Source: VRUE01 sp963707965 | GTDB taxonomy: Bacteria; Actinomycetota; Thermoleophilia; Solirubrobacterales; 70-9 | Assembly: GCA_963707965.1 (NCBI GenBank) | Contig: CAVPRR010000003.1 | Span: 1 to 64,000 of the forward strand | Reading direction: 5' to 3' | Length of the DNA: 64,000 nucleotides | Shown: positions 16,077 to 24,416 of the stretch, piece after piece | How positions within the stretch are numbered: the first letter of the stretch is position 1 | How the letters are laid out: each line of letters begins with the position of its first letter | The notes under the pieces: model-generated | Told to the model about the DNA's origin: nothing | Database searches by the model: none | What the model saw: the letters and a program-made list of their open reading frames with translations, nothing else | Position numbers and translations under genes: made by a program

Positions 16077-16763
16077 CTAGCCACCCGGTGCCGCATCTCC
16101 GGCGGCCGCGAGCGCCCCTCGCAGCGATTCGGCTGCTGCAGAGGGATCGCCCGCGTCGCGGATCGCCCGCACCACGCAGAGGCGTCGAGCCCCGGTCTCG
16201 ACCACCGTGCCGGCGTTGGACGGGTCGATGCCGCCGATCGCGAAGAACGGGTGGGGTGCATTCGCCGCGGCGTGTGCGATCAGGTCGAGGCCGACTCCCG
16301 GGCGGCCCGCTTTGGTGGGCGTTTCCCAGATGGGCCCGACGCTCATGTAGTCGATCGGCCGGCCCTCGGCGGCTGCTATCTGCTCCTCGGAGTGCGTGGA
16401 GAGGCCGATGATCGCGTCGGGGCCGAGGATCTCCCGCGCCTTCTCGGGTGGCATGTCGTCCTGTCCCAGGTGGACCCCGTCGGCGTTGCAGGACTGCGCC
16501 AGGTAGGGATCGTCGTTGACGATGAACAGGGCGCTGTAGGTGTCGCAGAGGCGGCGGAAGATCTGGGCCGCGCGCTCGGTCGCCTGCCGGCCCAGCTGCT
16601 TCTCACGCAGCTGAACGATGTCGCAGCCGCCGTTCAGCGCGGCGTGCAGCAGCGCTTCGGCATCCGCGTCGCCGGGAAGCGCGTCGCAGACGAAATAGAG
16701 GCGCGCCGTGCGCAGCCGCTCACGGCGCAGGGGGCCGGTTGCCTCAGGGAGTGCCAGGCTCAT
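16077..16763 (-). CDS. thiE: thiamine-phosphate synthase
   Basis: ThiE joins HMP-pyrophosphate and thiazole phosphate into thiamine phosphate. From ATG 16763 the protein (228 residues) shows CDIVQLREKQLGRQATERA, FIVNDDPYLAQSCNADGVHL with GQDDM (phosphate and Mg binding), IIGLSTHSEEQIAAA, DYMSVGPIWETPTKAG, and FAIGGIDPSNAG for the terminal phosphate site. It is divergent from thiO, with the TPP riboswitch lying in the shared upstream region but oriented toward thiO only. An upstream ATG at 16823 would overlap the riboswitch and is not favoured. Confidence 0.92.
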   Translation of the reverse strand: MSLALPEATGPLRRERLRTARLYFVCDALPGDADAEALLHAALNGGCDIVQLREKQLGRQATERAAQIFRRLCDTYSALFIVNDDPYLAQSCNADGVHLGQDDMPPEKAREILGPDAIIGLSTHSEEQIAAAEGRPIDYMSVGPIWETPTKAGRPGVGLDLIAHAAANAPHPFFAIGGIDPSNAGTVVETGARRLCVVRAIRDAGDPSAAAESLRGALAAAGDAAPGG

Positions 16764-16802
16764 ACGTCGATTATTGCGACGGGGTACCATCGGCGTCGAG
16801 CT

Positions 16803-16892
16803 AACGGGAGCCTGTAAGCGCACAGGCTGAGAGGGCGGCTATGGCGCCGCCGACCGTCTGGACCTGATCCGGGTAATGCCGGCGGAGGAACG
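16803..16892 (+). promoter_or_regulatory. TPP riboswitch (THI element)
   Basis: The element has the standard order: ACGGGAGCC stem, the CTGAGAGGGCGG core, a short variable arm, CCGACCGT, then ACCTGATCCGGGTAATGCC and a closing stem just before the GGAGG ribosome-binding site of thiO. The position suggests control of translation by hiding that site when thiamine diphosphate is bound. Confidence 0.95.
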
Positions 16893-18047
16893 ATGAGCAC
16901 AGAGCGGAGTTTCGATTCGATAGTGGTCGGGGGCGGGGTCATCGGCCTGTCCTGCGCCTGGCGGGCGGCGCAGCGCGGTGCGCTGGTCGCCGTGATCGAG
17001 AGGGCAGAGCCCCCGGCGGGGGCCACGCGGGTCTCGGCCGGAATGCTGGCGCCGATCGGCGAGCTGACCTTCGGCGAGCCCGAGCTGCTGCGGATGACCC
17101 TTGACTCGCGGACGCTCTACGCAGACTTCGTCGCCGAGCTGGAGGCGGCCAGTGGGTTGTCGACCGGGTACCGCCACCAGGGCGCTCTTCACGTGGCGCT
17201 GGATCGCGACGAGGCAGCGGAGCTGCAACGGGTCCACGAGCTGCAGCGCTCACTCGGTCTCGATGCCGAGTGGTTGTCGCCCCGCCGCTGTCGCGAGCTG
17301 GAGCCCGGTCTCAGTCCGTCCTGCAACGGCGGTGTCTACGCGGAGGGCGAGGCGGTGGTCGATCCCCGGCTGCTGGCCGGGGCGCTCCTGGCGGCGCTTG
17401 CCGGCAAGGGGGCCGACGTCCGCACCGGTACCCGGGTCGCCGAGGCCCTCTTCGAGGGGGAGCGGATCGTCGGGGTGCGGACCGACGGAGGCGAGGAGCT
17501 GCGCGCCGCCACCGTCGTGCTCGCCGCGGGCGCGTGGTCGGGCCAGGTCGAGTGGCTCCCGGAGCACGCGCGGCCGCCGGTCCGCCCGGTCAAGGGCCAG
17601 ATCGTCGAGCTTCGCGCTCTCGACGGGCCCGCCCCCTGCGAGCGCATCATCGGCGCCGAGCGCGTCTACCTGGTGCCTCGCGCCGACGGCCGCCTGATCG
17701 CCGGGGCGACGGTGGAGGAGCAGGGCTTCGACACCAGGGTCACGGCCGGCGCCGTCCACGAGATCCTGCGCGAGGCCTACCGGCTCGTGCCCGAGGTGGC
17801 GGAGCTGGAGCTGCTCGAGGCGGCGGTCGGGCTGCGTCCCGGGACACCGGACAACCTGCCGCTGATCGGGCCCGGCGGCATCGACGGCCTGCTCTGGGCC
17901 ACCGGTCATTTCCGCAACGGCGTCCTGCTGGCGCCCCTGACCGCCGCCGCCGTCGCGGACCTGCTGGAGGGTGGGGAGCTGCCCGAGATGGCCGCGGCCG
18001 CCGACCCGAGCCGGCTCGGGCGCGACGCCGCGGGAGTTGCGCGATGA
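16893..18047 (+). CDS. thiO: glycine oxidase
   Basis: FAD-dependent enzyme that turns glycine into iminoglycine for thiazole synthesis. The 384-residue protein begins with a dinucleotide fold (SIVVGGGVIGLSCAWRAAQR) followed by GATRVSAGMLAP, typical of ThiO. The region EGEAVVDPRLLAGALLAAL and the C-terminal GLRPGTPDNLPLIGP with TGHFRNGVLLAPLTA are also family features. The start is ATG 16893, directly after the TPP riboswitch and its ribosome-binding site. The stop overlaps the start of the next gene (ATGA), so the two are coupled. Confidence 0.95.
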   Translation: MSTERSFDSIVVGGGVIGLSCAWRAAQRGALVAVIERAEPPAGATRVSAGMLAPIGELTFGEPELLRMTLDSRTLYADFVAELEAASGLSTGYRHQGALHVALDRDEAAELQRVHELQRSLGLDAEWLSPRRCRELEPGLSPSCNGGVYAEGEAVVDPRLLAGALLAALAGKGADVRTGTRVAEALFEGERIVGVRTDGGEELRAATVVLAAGAWSGQVEWLPEHARPPVRPVKGQIVELRALDGPAPCERIIGAERVYLVPRADGRLIAGATVEEQGFDTRVTAGAVHEILREAYRLVPEVAELELLEAAVGLRPGTPDNLPLIGPGGIDGLLWATGHFRNGVLLAPLTAAAVADLLEGGELPEMAAAADPSRLGRDAAGVAR

Positions 18048-19018
18048 CCGTCGAGCTGAACGGCGAGCCGCGGGAGCTGCCCGAGGGGGCGACGCTCGCC
18101 GACGCCGTTCGCGCGAGTGGCGCCGAGCAGGAGGCGAGGGGCGTCGCGGTCGCGCTCGACGGCGAGGTGATTCCGCGCGGGATGTGGAGCTCGACGCCGC
18201 TGGCCGGGGGCAACAGCGTCGAGGTGCTGGCGGCGATCCAGGGTGGCGCGGAAACCTGGGAGCTGGGGGGGCGCGAGTGGACCTCGCGGTTGATCGCCGG
18301 CAGCGGCGGCTTCCGCTCGCTCGAGCAGATGGAGCAGGCGCTGGCCGCCTCCGGAGCCGAGATCGTCACCGTCGCCCTTCGCCGCGTCGATCCGGAGGCC
18401 AGGGGGTCGGTGCTGGACGTGGTCGACCGCCTGGGGCTCTTCGCTCTCCCCAACACGGCGGGATGCTTCACGGCGCGCGATGCGGTTCGCACCGCCCAGC
18501 TCGCCCGCGAGGCGCTTGAGACCGATTGGATCAAGCTCGAGGTGATCGGCGACGACCGCACGCTTTACCCGGACGCGGTCGAGCTGCTGGACGCCGCCGA
18601 GACGCTCGTCGCCGAGGGCTTCACCGTCCTCCCCTACACGAACGACGACCCGATTCTGGCCCGCCGCCTGGAGCAGGCGGGGTGCGCGGCGGTGATGCCG
18701 CTCGGCTCTCCGATCGGCTCCGGAGCCGGCATCAACAACCCCTACAACATCGCGATCATCGCCGAGCACGCCGGCGTTCCGGTCGTCCTCGATGCGGGGA
18801 TCGGCACCGCCTCCGACGCCGCGCTGGCGATGGAGCTGGGCTGCGACGCGGTGCTGGTGGCCAGCTCGATCTTCGGGGCAGAGGACCCGGCGGCGATGGC
18901 CACCGCGCTGCGCGGCGCCGTGGAGGCCGGCCACGCCGCCCGGCGCGCCGGGCGCATCCCCCGCCGCACCCACGCCGAGGCCTCCACGCCCCAGCAGGGC
19001 CTGCCCGAGCTTTCCTGA
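18044..19018 (+). CDS. thiSG: sulfur carrier ThiS fused to thiazole synthase ThiG
   Basis: Residues 1-67 are ThiS: MTVELNGEPRELPEGATLAD up to VEVLAAIQGG, ending in the Gly-Gly that is normally the free C-terminus thiocarboxylated by ThiF. The chain continues without a stop into ThiG (about 75-324): SRLIAGSGGFRSLEQMEQAL, FTARDAVRTAQLAREALETD with WIKLEVIGDD (Schiff-base lysine), and VMPLGSPIGSGAGINNP. Fusions of this order are known, but the internal GG means either processing or an unusual chemistry is needed. It overlaps thiO by 4 bp. No thiF, thiH or thiC is present in the window. Confidence 0.93.
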   Translation: MTVELNGEPRELPEGATLADAVRASGAEQEARGVAVALDGEVIPRGMWSSTPLAGGNSVEVLAAIQGGAETWELGGREWTSRLIAGSGGFRSLEQMEQALAASGAEIVTVALRRVDPEARGSVLDVVDRLGLFALPNTAGCFTARDAVRTAQLAREALETDWIKLEVIGDDRTLYPDAVELLDAAETLVAEGFTVLPYTNDDPILARRLEQAGCAAVMPLGSPIGSGAGINNPYNIAIIAEHAGVPVVLDAGIGTASDAALAMELGCDAVLVASSIFGAEDPAAMATALRGAVEAGHAARRAGRIPRRTHAEASTPQQGLPELS

Positions 19019-19124
19019 CCTCCGCCCGCCGCGCCGGCCCCCGACTCGGCCTGCGAAGCGGAGAGCCTCTCCGATCTCGGTGGATTGAGGCTAAAACAAC
19101 CTTGCGACGCCAGCAGAATCGGCC

Positions 19125-19493
19125 TCAGCCCCAGACCACCGTCACGTCATAGGCGTCGAACGAGGGGTCGGCGGTCAAAATCGGCAGTCGCTCGACCTGG
19201 GCCTGAGCGATCAGCAGGCGGTCGAAGGGATCGCGGTGATGGGACGGCAAATCCCGAACCTGCCAGGCGTGATCCGCCGTGACCGGCAGCGACTCGAAAC
19301 CGAGCTGTTCAACACGTGCAGGTAGATCGTCGGGGGCCTCGAGCTTTCCCAGGCCGACCTTGATTCCGATCTCCCAGAGGGTCGCGGTGCTGACCATCAT
19401 CGCCTCGGCTTCGATCCGCGCCCGTAGCGCTTTACCTATTCGTTTGCCGTTGCCGGCAACGAACCACAGCAAAGCGTGAGCGTCGATCAGCAT
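19125..19493 (-). CDS. vapC: PIN-domain toxin, VapC type
   Basis: This 122-residue PIN nuclease has the expected acidic residues: MLIDAHALLWFVAG (first Asp), STATLWEIGIKVGLGKL (Glu), and HHRDPFDRLLIAQAQ (two Asp), with a final TADPSFDAYDV. Members of this group cleave specific RNAs. The antitoxin gene lies 9 bp upstream on the same strand. Length and order are typical of a working VapBC module; whether it is active cannot be told. It sits in a small island between thiG and tRNA-Lys. Confidence 0.9.
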   Translation of the reverse strand: MLIDAHALLWFVAGNGKRIGKALRARIEAEAMMVSTATLWEIGIKVGLGKLEAPDDLPARVEQLGFESLPVTADHAWQVRDLPSHHRDPFDRLLIAQAQVERLPILTADPSFDAYDVTVVWG

Positions 19494-19502
19494 GGAGCAG
19501 GA

Positions 19503-19730
19503 CTACATGTAGTCAGCGAAGTCCTCGAGCGGCTCATCGAAGTCTTTGCCGATTCGGATCTCGCCCTTCATCGAGCCAAAGCCGCGAACGCCGCCACGCT
19601 TCTTCAGCGGCACGATCCGAGCGACCGGCTCGCGGCCGCGGCGCACGACGATCTCCTCACCCGCCTCCGCGCGACGGACGAGCTTTGAGAGGTTGGTCTT
19701 CGCCTCCCCGATGCCGACGGTCTTGGCCAT
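19503..19730 (-). CDS. vapB: Phd/YefM-family antitoxin
   Basis: The 75-residue antitoxin starts MAKTVGIGEAKTNLSKLVRR, the Phd/YefM DNA-binding opener, followed by AEAGEEIVVRRGREPVARIV. The C-terminal DEPLEDFADYM would wrap the toxin. It precedes the PIN toxin gene in the usual order (antitoxin first) and probably represses the pair. A purine-rich stretch before the ATG is compatible with translation start at 19730. Confidence 0.9.
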   Translation of the reverse strand: MAKTVGIGEAKTNLSKLVRRAEAGEEIVVRRGREPVARIVPLKKRGGVRGFGSMKGEIRIGKDFDEPLEDFADYM

Positions 19731-19740
19731 GGAAGTGAGG

Positions 19741-19831
19741 TTAACAGCGCTTGGTCAACTTGGTCAAGGATGACTTTGCAACCGCAGTAGCGGCAGTGAA
19801 ATCGATCACCCTTGTAGATCAACGTGATCAC
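19741..19831 (-). pseudogene. N-terminal scrap resembling an HNH endonuclease
   Basis: From ATG 19831 the frame reads MITLIYKGDRFHCRYCGCKV before losing sense and running antisense into the vapB start. R-F-H-C-R-Y-C-G is a common opening of small HNH-family nucleases, with the first zinc-binding C-x-x-C. No HNH core follows, so at most this is a remnant. It belongs to the same disturbed strip as the integrase remnant at 19935. Confidence 0.35.
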
Positions 19832-19934
19832 GCTCTCTGATGGATCAGAGCGGACCGCTACCTCGCGACGGGGATAGGCGATCGGAGCCAGAAGCTCCGA
19901 CGCAGCCTCGCGGCCCTCAGGACGCTAACCGTCC

Positions 19935-20225
19935 ATGCGATTGCTTCTACTCATCCGAAACTCCCTGCGCCGCACCTACGCCTCGCTGCGCTTCGCCTGC
20001 GGTGACGTTCCGGTCTACGTCGCTGAGCAGGGCGGATGGAAAGACCCCTCGTTCCCGATTCGGGTTTACGCTAGGGCGGTGAAACGCCGCGACCGACTCT
20101 CCGGAGCGCACCGCGAGGCCTTCGATGCCGCACTTGATTGGGCAGCAATGGGCAGCGGAGCGGAAAATGACTCCTCCGAGGGGCCGGATGCCGTAGGCAA
20201 AACAACCGAAGAAATGGCTATTTAG
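19935..20225 (+). pseudogene. C-terminal remnant of a tyrosine recombinase (integrase)
   Basis: The 96-codon frame contains LRRTYASLRFACGDVPVYVA, EQGGWKDPSFPIRVYARAV and KRRDRLSGAHREAFDAALDW. This matches the end of tyrosine integrases: an H-T-F-A-S-L-like stretch, the G-W-x-D-P helix, and the Y of R-V-Y-A as catalytic tyrosine. The His and Arg boxes are largely missing. It ends 19 bp before tRNA-Lys, where such elements insert. The upstream part of the integrase is absent, so this is the leftover of a lost integrative element rather than a working gene. Confidence 0.65.
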
Positions 20226-20244
20226 AGCCAAAATCTAGACTTCT

Positions 20245-20318
20245 GCCCCCGTAGCTCAGTTGGTTAGAGCGGCGGCCTTTTAAGCCGCGCGGCCCGGGTT
20301 CGAATCCCGGCGGGGGCA
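20245..20318 (+). tRNA. tRNA-Lys (anticodon TTT)
   Basis: The sequence folds as a standard tRNA: acceptor stem GCCCCCG with CGGGGGC, D-loop AGCTCAGTTGGTTAGAGC, anticodon arm GCGGC-CTTTTAA-GCCGC with anticodon TTT, and T-arm CCGGGTTCGAATCCCGG. The discriminator base is A and CCA is not encoded. It stands alone and is the likely insertion site for the element whose integrase remnant lies just upstream. Confidence 0.97.
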
Positions 20319-20374
20319 CTCGGATCGGGATGCGAGGATTCCGGACGCCCAGGACCGTTGCGGTTCGGGACGTG

Positions 20375-21892
20375 CTACCGGCGGGCGGCGGTCCTCACAC
20401 GCGGTGTCCTGGCGTTTCCAGACTGTTCGCCGTCCGTACTTGAGTACTGATCGCCGATGTCGGGAACCAGGAACCGGCTGACGCGAACGGCGGGGTTTGC
20501 GGCCTCCGCGATCCGCGCCTCCAGCGCCAGCTCCTTTTCGAGGACCGCCGGCTCGTCGTGCTGGAAGTCGACATCTCTGCCCTCGAGCAGTTCGGTGAAG
20601 ACCCCGACGAAGCGGGCATCGAGCTGGGAGCCGGCGACGCGGCGCAGCTCCTCGATCGCATTACCGGTGGAGACCGGCGATTGATATGAGTCGCGGGCGG
20701 TCATCACGTCGTAGGTGTCGGCCACCGAGATGATCCGGGCGAGTTCGGGGATCTCCTCGCCCTTGAGCCCGCGCGGGTAGCCGGCGCCATCGATCCGCTC
20801 GTGGTGGGCGAGGATGATCTCGGCGACCGGTCCGTAGCCGTCGACGGAGCCGACCACCCGGGCGCCCTGCTGGGGATGGCGACGGATCAGCATCCAGTCC
20901 TCCTCGGTGAGCCGCACGTTGGCCTTGAGGATCCGGTCGGGGAGGCTGAACTTGCCGATGTCGTGAAGGAGGGCGGCCATGTGCACGAGTTCCTCCTGCT
21001 GGGGCGAGAGACCGGCCCGTTCTGCAATCGCCTGGGAGTAGTGGGCGACGGCGGCGCTGTGGCGGGCGGTCATCTGGTCGCGCAGGTCGAGGGTGCGAAG
21101 CAGGGCGCTCAGCATTCCGACCTGGAAGCTGGCCAGCTGGTTGGTGCGGACCTCGAGCTGCCTGGTGCGGACCTCCAGCTGGTTGGTGCGGACCCCCAGC
21201 TGCTCAGCGCGCTGTTGGGACTTGAGCAGGGCGCCGAGCAGATACTGGAAGGTGACCAAGACAATGCCGAACAGCGCGACGCCCGCAAGGCCGATCTCGT
21301 GGTAGATGAAGGCGACGCCGACCGCCATCAGGGCCGCGGCGAGCTCCGACGGCAGCACGGGGAGGAGAGCCGTGCGCACCTTGGAGCTGAAGGGGCTGCG
21401 CGCGATGTAGCACGAGTAGGCGCAGATCATCGTGAAGTTGATGGCGAGGGCCACCAGAAAGGTTGCGAAGACGAGCGGATAGAAGGACGCATCGGCGGGG
21501 GTGATCCCGGCCGAATCGGTCACTCCGTGGAAGAGAAGGCCACCGACCAGCGGGAAGGTCGCGTACGTGACGAGATTGTTGAGGAAGTCGTCAGGCGCCT
21601 CGCGCCAGCGCACCCAACCGGCAAGGATGCCCAGCACTCCGAGCAGAGCAGCCGGCGGTCCGCCGAGGAGGACCATCGCCAGAACGAGAGCCAGGAGGCT
21701 GCCGGACACCTTCAAGCCCGGCTCCATTTCGGTCGCCACCATGTCGCTGACGACCGTGAAGCCCAGCAGGAGTCCAAGCAGGGCGGGATCCCAGTGAGCG
21801 CTCGAGGCACCCAGGACAGCGATAACAGCCACAGCGCACAGCAACACCAACTGGATGAAGATGATCAGAGGTGTCGGTCGCTCTGCTGGCAT
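20375..21892 (-). CDS. membrane HD-GYP protein, probable c-di-GMP phosphodiesterase
   Basis: This 505-residue protein has six or seven hydrophobic helices in residues 10-215 (MASE-like sensor). A heptad coiled coil with the repeated RTNQLEVRTRQLEV follows at about 220-255, then an HD-GYP domain at about 260-440. The HD motif is AALLHDIGKFSLPDRI and the GYP motif is HHERIDGAGYPRGLKGEEIP, so the metal-binding and signature residues are intact. The last 60 residues are low in structure. The coiled-coil unit RTNQLEV is itself a 21-bp tandem repeat at about 21140-21200. It is transcribed alone, toward tRNA-Lys. A role in second-messenger breakdown follows from the family. Confidence 0.88.
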   Translation of the reverse strand: MPAERPTPLIIFIQLVLLCAVAVIAVLGASSAHWDPALLGLLLGFTVVSDMVATEMEPGLKVSGSLLALVLAMVLLGGPPAALLGVLGILAGWVRWREAPDDFLNNLVTYATFPLVGGLLFHGVTDSAGITPADASFYPLVFATFLVALAINFTMICAYSCYIARSPFSSKVRTALLPVLPSELAAALMAVGVAFIYHEIGLAGVALFGIVLVTFQYLLGALLKSQQRAEQLGVRTNQLEVRTRQLEVRTNQLASFQVGMLSALLRTLDLRDQMTARHSAAVAHYSQAIAERAGLSPQQEELVHMAALLHDIGKFSLPDRILKANVRLTEEDWMLIRRHPQQGARVVGSVDGYGPVAEIILAHHERIDGAGYPRGLKGEEIPELARIISVADTYDVMTARDSYQSPVSTGNAIEELRRVAGSQLDARFVGVFTELLEGRDVDFQHDEPAVLEKELALEARIAEAANPAVRVSRFLVPDIGDQYSSTDGEQSGNARTPRVRTAARR

Positions 21893-22039
21893 TGACCTCC
21901 GGCGGATTACGCCCGATCAACACGGACCCAGAAGCCTCCAACACAGATGACCCTCTCCGCGCCTGGACAACCGGGGCGGCGGCTCTCGCGGCAAACCCTA
22001 CTGCGACAGCTAGCCTAGACGCTGGCCACCGACTAGGCA

Positions 22040-22128
22040 ACCCGTTTGGACAGCCCGTGGGTTTGGACAGCCGATGCAGCGGATGGGTTTGGACAGCCGA
22101 TGGAGCCGATGGGTTTGGACAGCCGATG
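22040..22128. repeat. tandem repeat downstream of purH
   Basis: Four related units built on GGGTTTGGACAGCCGATG run from about 22045 to 22128, ending three bases from the purH stop (22131 on the minus strand). They fill most of the gap between purH and the HD-GYP gene, a region otherwise without a gene. No hairpin-plus-T terminator is seen. Confidence 0.85.
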
Positions 22129-22130
22129 GA

Positions 22131-23777
22131 TCAGTGGCGGAAGTGACGGTGCTTGGTGAAGACCATGGCGACGCCCGCGGCGTCGCAGGCCTCGATGACC
22201 TCCGCATCGCGTTTGGAGCCACCGGGCTGGATCACGGCGGTGGCGCCGGCATCGATGGCCGCCTGCGGGCCGTCGGCGAAGGGGAAGAAGGCGTCTGAAG
22301 CGACCGCCGCGCCGGCGAGCAGGCCGTCCGCATCTTCCCCCCGCGCGTCGCGGCACTTCTCCACCGCGAGGCGCACCGCGTCCACCCTGCTCATCTGACC
22401 CGCCCCGATGCCAAGGGTGGCCCCGCCCCGGGCGAGCACTATTGCGTTCGAGCGGACATGACGAACCACCGTCCAGGCGAAGAGCATGTCGTCCCACTGC
22501 TCCTCGGTCGGCTCGGTCTTGGTCATCGTCTCCATCAGCTCGCGCGGCTCGGGATCGCCGTCGCGGTCCTGGATCAGCAGTGCGCCGCGCACGCGTTTCA
22601 TGTCGCGTTCGACGGGGTCGCGTTGCCGCCGCTCCTCGTCGCAGAGGATGCGGATCGACTCCTTCTGCTGAAGGATCTCCAGCGCGCCGTCCTCAAAGCC
22701 GGGGGAGATCAGCACCTCGACGAAGTTCTCGTGCAGAGCTGCGGCCAGCTCCGCATCGACCGCTCGGTTGATCGCGATCACACCGCCGAAGGCCGACATC
22801 GGGTCGCAGGCGAGCGCCCTGCGGTAGGCCTCGAGCGCGTCGTCGCCGACCGCCACCCCGCAGGGGTTGTTGTGCTTGACGATCGTGCACGCCGGCCGGT
22901 CGAAGTCATCGTTCAGGCGCCGCGCCGCGTCGAGGTCGAGGACGTTGTTGAAGGAGAGCGCCCGGCCGTGCAGCTTCGCCACGCCGGAGAGGATGTGGCT
23001 GCGCACGCCGGCTTCGGAGTAGAGCGCGGCGCGCTGGTGGGGGTTCTCGCCATAGGAGAGGTCGAGCTCCTTCTCGTAGGCGATCGTCAGGTGTTCGGGG
23101 AAGTCCTCGTAGGAGGTCGAGAACCAGCGGCTGATAGCGGCGTCGTAGCGGGCGGTTTGCGCAAAGGCCTCGTTGGCGAGCCAGTGCCTGGTCGAGGCGG
23201 AGATCTCGCCCCCCGACTCCTCCAGCTCGGCGCAGACCGCGTCGTAGGACTCGGGCTTGACGACGACGGCGACGCCCTCGTGGTTCTTGGCGGCGGCGCG
23301 GATCATCGTCGGCCCGCCGATGTCGATGTTCTCGACCGCGACCTCCGGGTCGACCTTCTCAGCCGCCACGGCCTGCTCGAAGGGGTAGAGGTTGACGCAG
23401 ACCAGGTCAATCGGCTCGATCCCCTCGCGCTCCAGCACAGCCATGTGCTCGGGGTCCCCTCGGCGCGCCAGCAGCGCCGCATGGAGGCGCGGGTGCAGCG
23501 TCTTCACGCGGCCGTCGAGGATCTCCTCCTGGCCGGTGAGCTCGGAGACGTCGGTCACCTCCAGCCCGGCCTCGCGCAGCGCGCTCGCGGTGCCGCCGGT
23601 CGAGATGACCTCGACCCCAAGCGCGGTGAGCGCCTTCGCGAAGTCGGCCACCCCGGTCTTGTCCGAGACCGAAACAAGCGCCCGGCGCACCCGGATCGCC
23701 CCGTCGCTCACGGCCTCGGCTCGGGTGTTTGTGGATGCCTCACTCATCGGCGACGACTCCGCGGGCGCCTCACTCAT
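22131..23777 (-). CDS. purH: bifunctional AICAR formyltransferase / IMP cyclohydrolase
   Basis: PurH performs the last two steps to IMP. Residues about 25-165 are the MGS-like cyclohydrolase domain (ALVSVSDKTGVADFAKALTA and VISTGGTASALREAGLEV). The rest is the AICAR transformylase domain, with KHNNPCGVAVGDDALEAYRR and TIGAGQMSRVDAVRLAVEKC. The first codons read MSEAPAESSPMSEAS: the start with its flanking bases, also the end of purN, is duplicated 30 bp apart (23737-23756 and 23767-23786), giving two in-frame ATGs (23777 and 23747). It overlaps purN by 8 bp. Confidence 0.96.
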   Translation of the reverse strand: MSEAPAESSPMSEASTNTRAEAVSDGAIRVRRALVSVSDKTGVADFAKALTALGVEVISTGGTASALREAGLEVTDVSELTGQEEILDGRVKTLHPRLHAALLARRGDPEHMAVLEREGIEPIDLVCVNLYPFEQAVAAEKVDPEVAVENIDIGGPTMIRAAAKNHEGVAVVVKPESYDAVCAELEESGGEISASTRHWLANEAFAQTARYDAAISRWFSTSYEDFPEHLTIAYEKELDLSYGENPHQRAALYSEAGVRSHILSGVAKLHGRALSFNNVLDLDAARRLNDDFDRPACTIVKHNNPCGVAVGDDALEAYRRALACDPMSAFGGVIAINRAVDAELAAALHENFVEVLISPGFEDGALEILQQKESIRILCDEERRQRDPVERDMKRVRGALLIQDRDGDPEPRELMETMTKTEPTEEQWDDMLFAWTVVRHVRSNAIVLARGGATLGIGAGQMSRVDAVRLAVEKCRDARGEDADGLLAGAAVASDAFFPFADGPQAAIDAGATAVIQPGGSKRDAEVIEACDAAGVAMVFTKHRHFRH

Positions 23778-24396
23778 CGGCGACGATCACCCGGTGGTCG
23801 TTCGCGTCGATCCTAACCCGGTCCTCCGCGATCATGCGAATCGCTTCCGGGTACAGCTCATGCTCGACCGCGTGGATCGATGCCTCCAGCTGCTCGCGGT
23901 CGCGGCCCGCTGGCACCGGAACCTCGCGCTGCACTATCGCCGGGCCGGTGTCGACTCCCTCGTCGACGAAGTGGACGGTGACCCCCGTCACCTCCACCCC
24001 GGCCGCCAGCGCTTGGCCGATCGCGTCGAGGCCGGGGAAGGAGGGCAGCAGGGCGGGGTGGATGTTGACGATGCGGTCGCGGAAGCGCGCCACGAATCCC
24101 TCGCTGAGCAGCTGCATGTAGCCGGCGAGGACGACGAGGTCGGCGTCGCGCGACTCGATCCAATCCGCCATCGCCGCGTCCCGCGACTCGCGGTCGGGGT
24201 GGTCCTCGCGAGGGAAGACGGCGGTTTCGACACCCGCTGCACTTGCCCGCTCCAGCGCTCGGGCACTGGGCCTGTCGGAGCCGACCCCCACCACCTCGAT
24301 TCCCTCGCGTCCATGCAGCCGGTCGAGGATCGCCTGCAGGTTCGTGCCGGTCCCCGAGGCCAGTACAACTAGGCGAAAGCTGTCCACGGGCCCCAT
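23770..24396 (-). CDS. purN: phosphoribosylglycinamide formyltransferase
   Basis: The 208-residue GAR transformylase uses 10-formyl-THF. It begins MGPVDSFRLVVLASGTGTNL with QAILDRL (phosphate-binding loop). It carries ADLVVLAGYMQLLSEGFVAR, IVNIHPALLPSFPGLDAIGQ (catalytic Asn-His) and TGVTVHFVDEGVDTGPAIVQ (catalytic Asp). The end GATGAGTGA overlaps the purH start, so purN and purH are coupled. In many relatives purM lies directly before purN; here the upstream gap holds palindromic repeats instead. Confidence 0.96.
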   Translation of the reverse strand: MGPVDSFRLVVLASGTGTNLQAILDRLHGREGIEVVGVGSDRPSARALERASAAGVETAVFPREDHPDRESRDAAMADWIESRDADLVVLAGYMQLLSEGFVARFRDRIVNIHPALLPSFPGLDAIGQALAAGVEVTGVTVHFVDEGVDTGPAIVQREVPVPAGRDREQLEASIHAVEHELYPEAIRMIAEDRVRIDANDHRVIVADE

Positions 24397-24416
24397 CTTC
24401 GCGCACCCCGTCCGAC

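Noticed and set aside
16764..16823. Longer start of ThiE at ATG 16823
   Set aside because: It would place coding sequence inside the TPP riboswitch on the opposite strand; the family match begins after ATG 16763.
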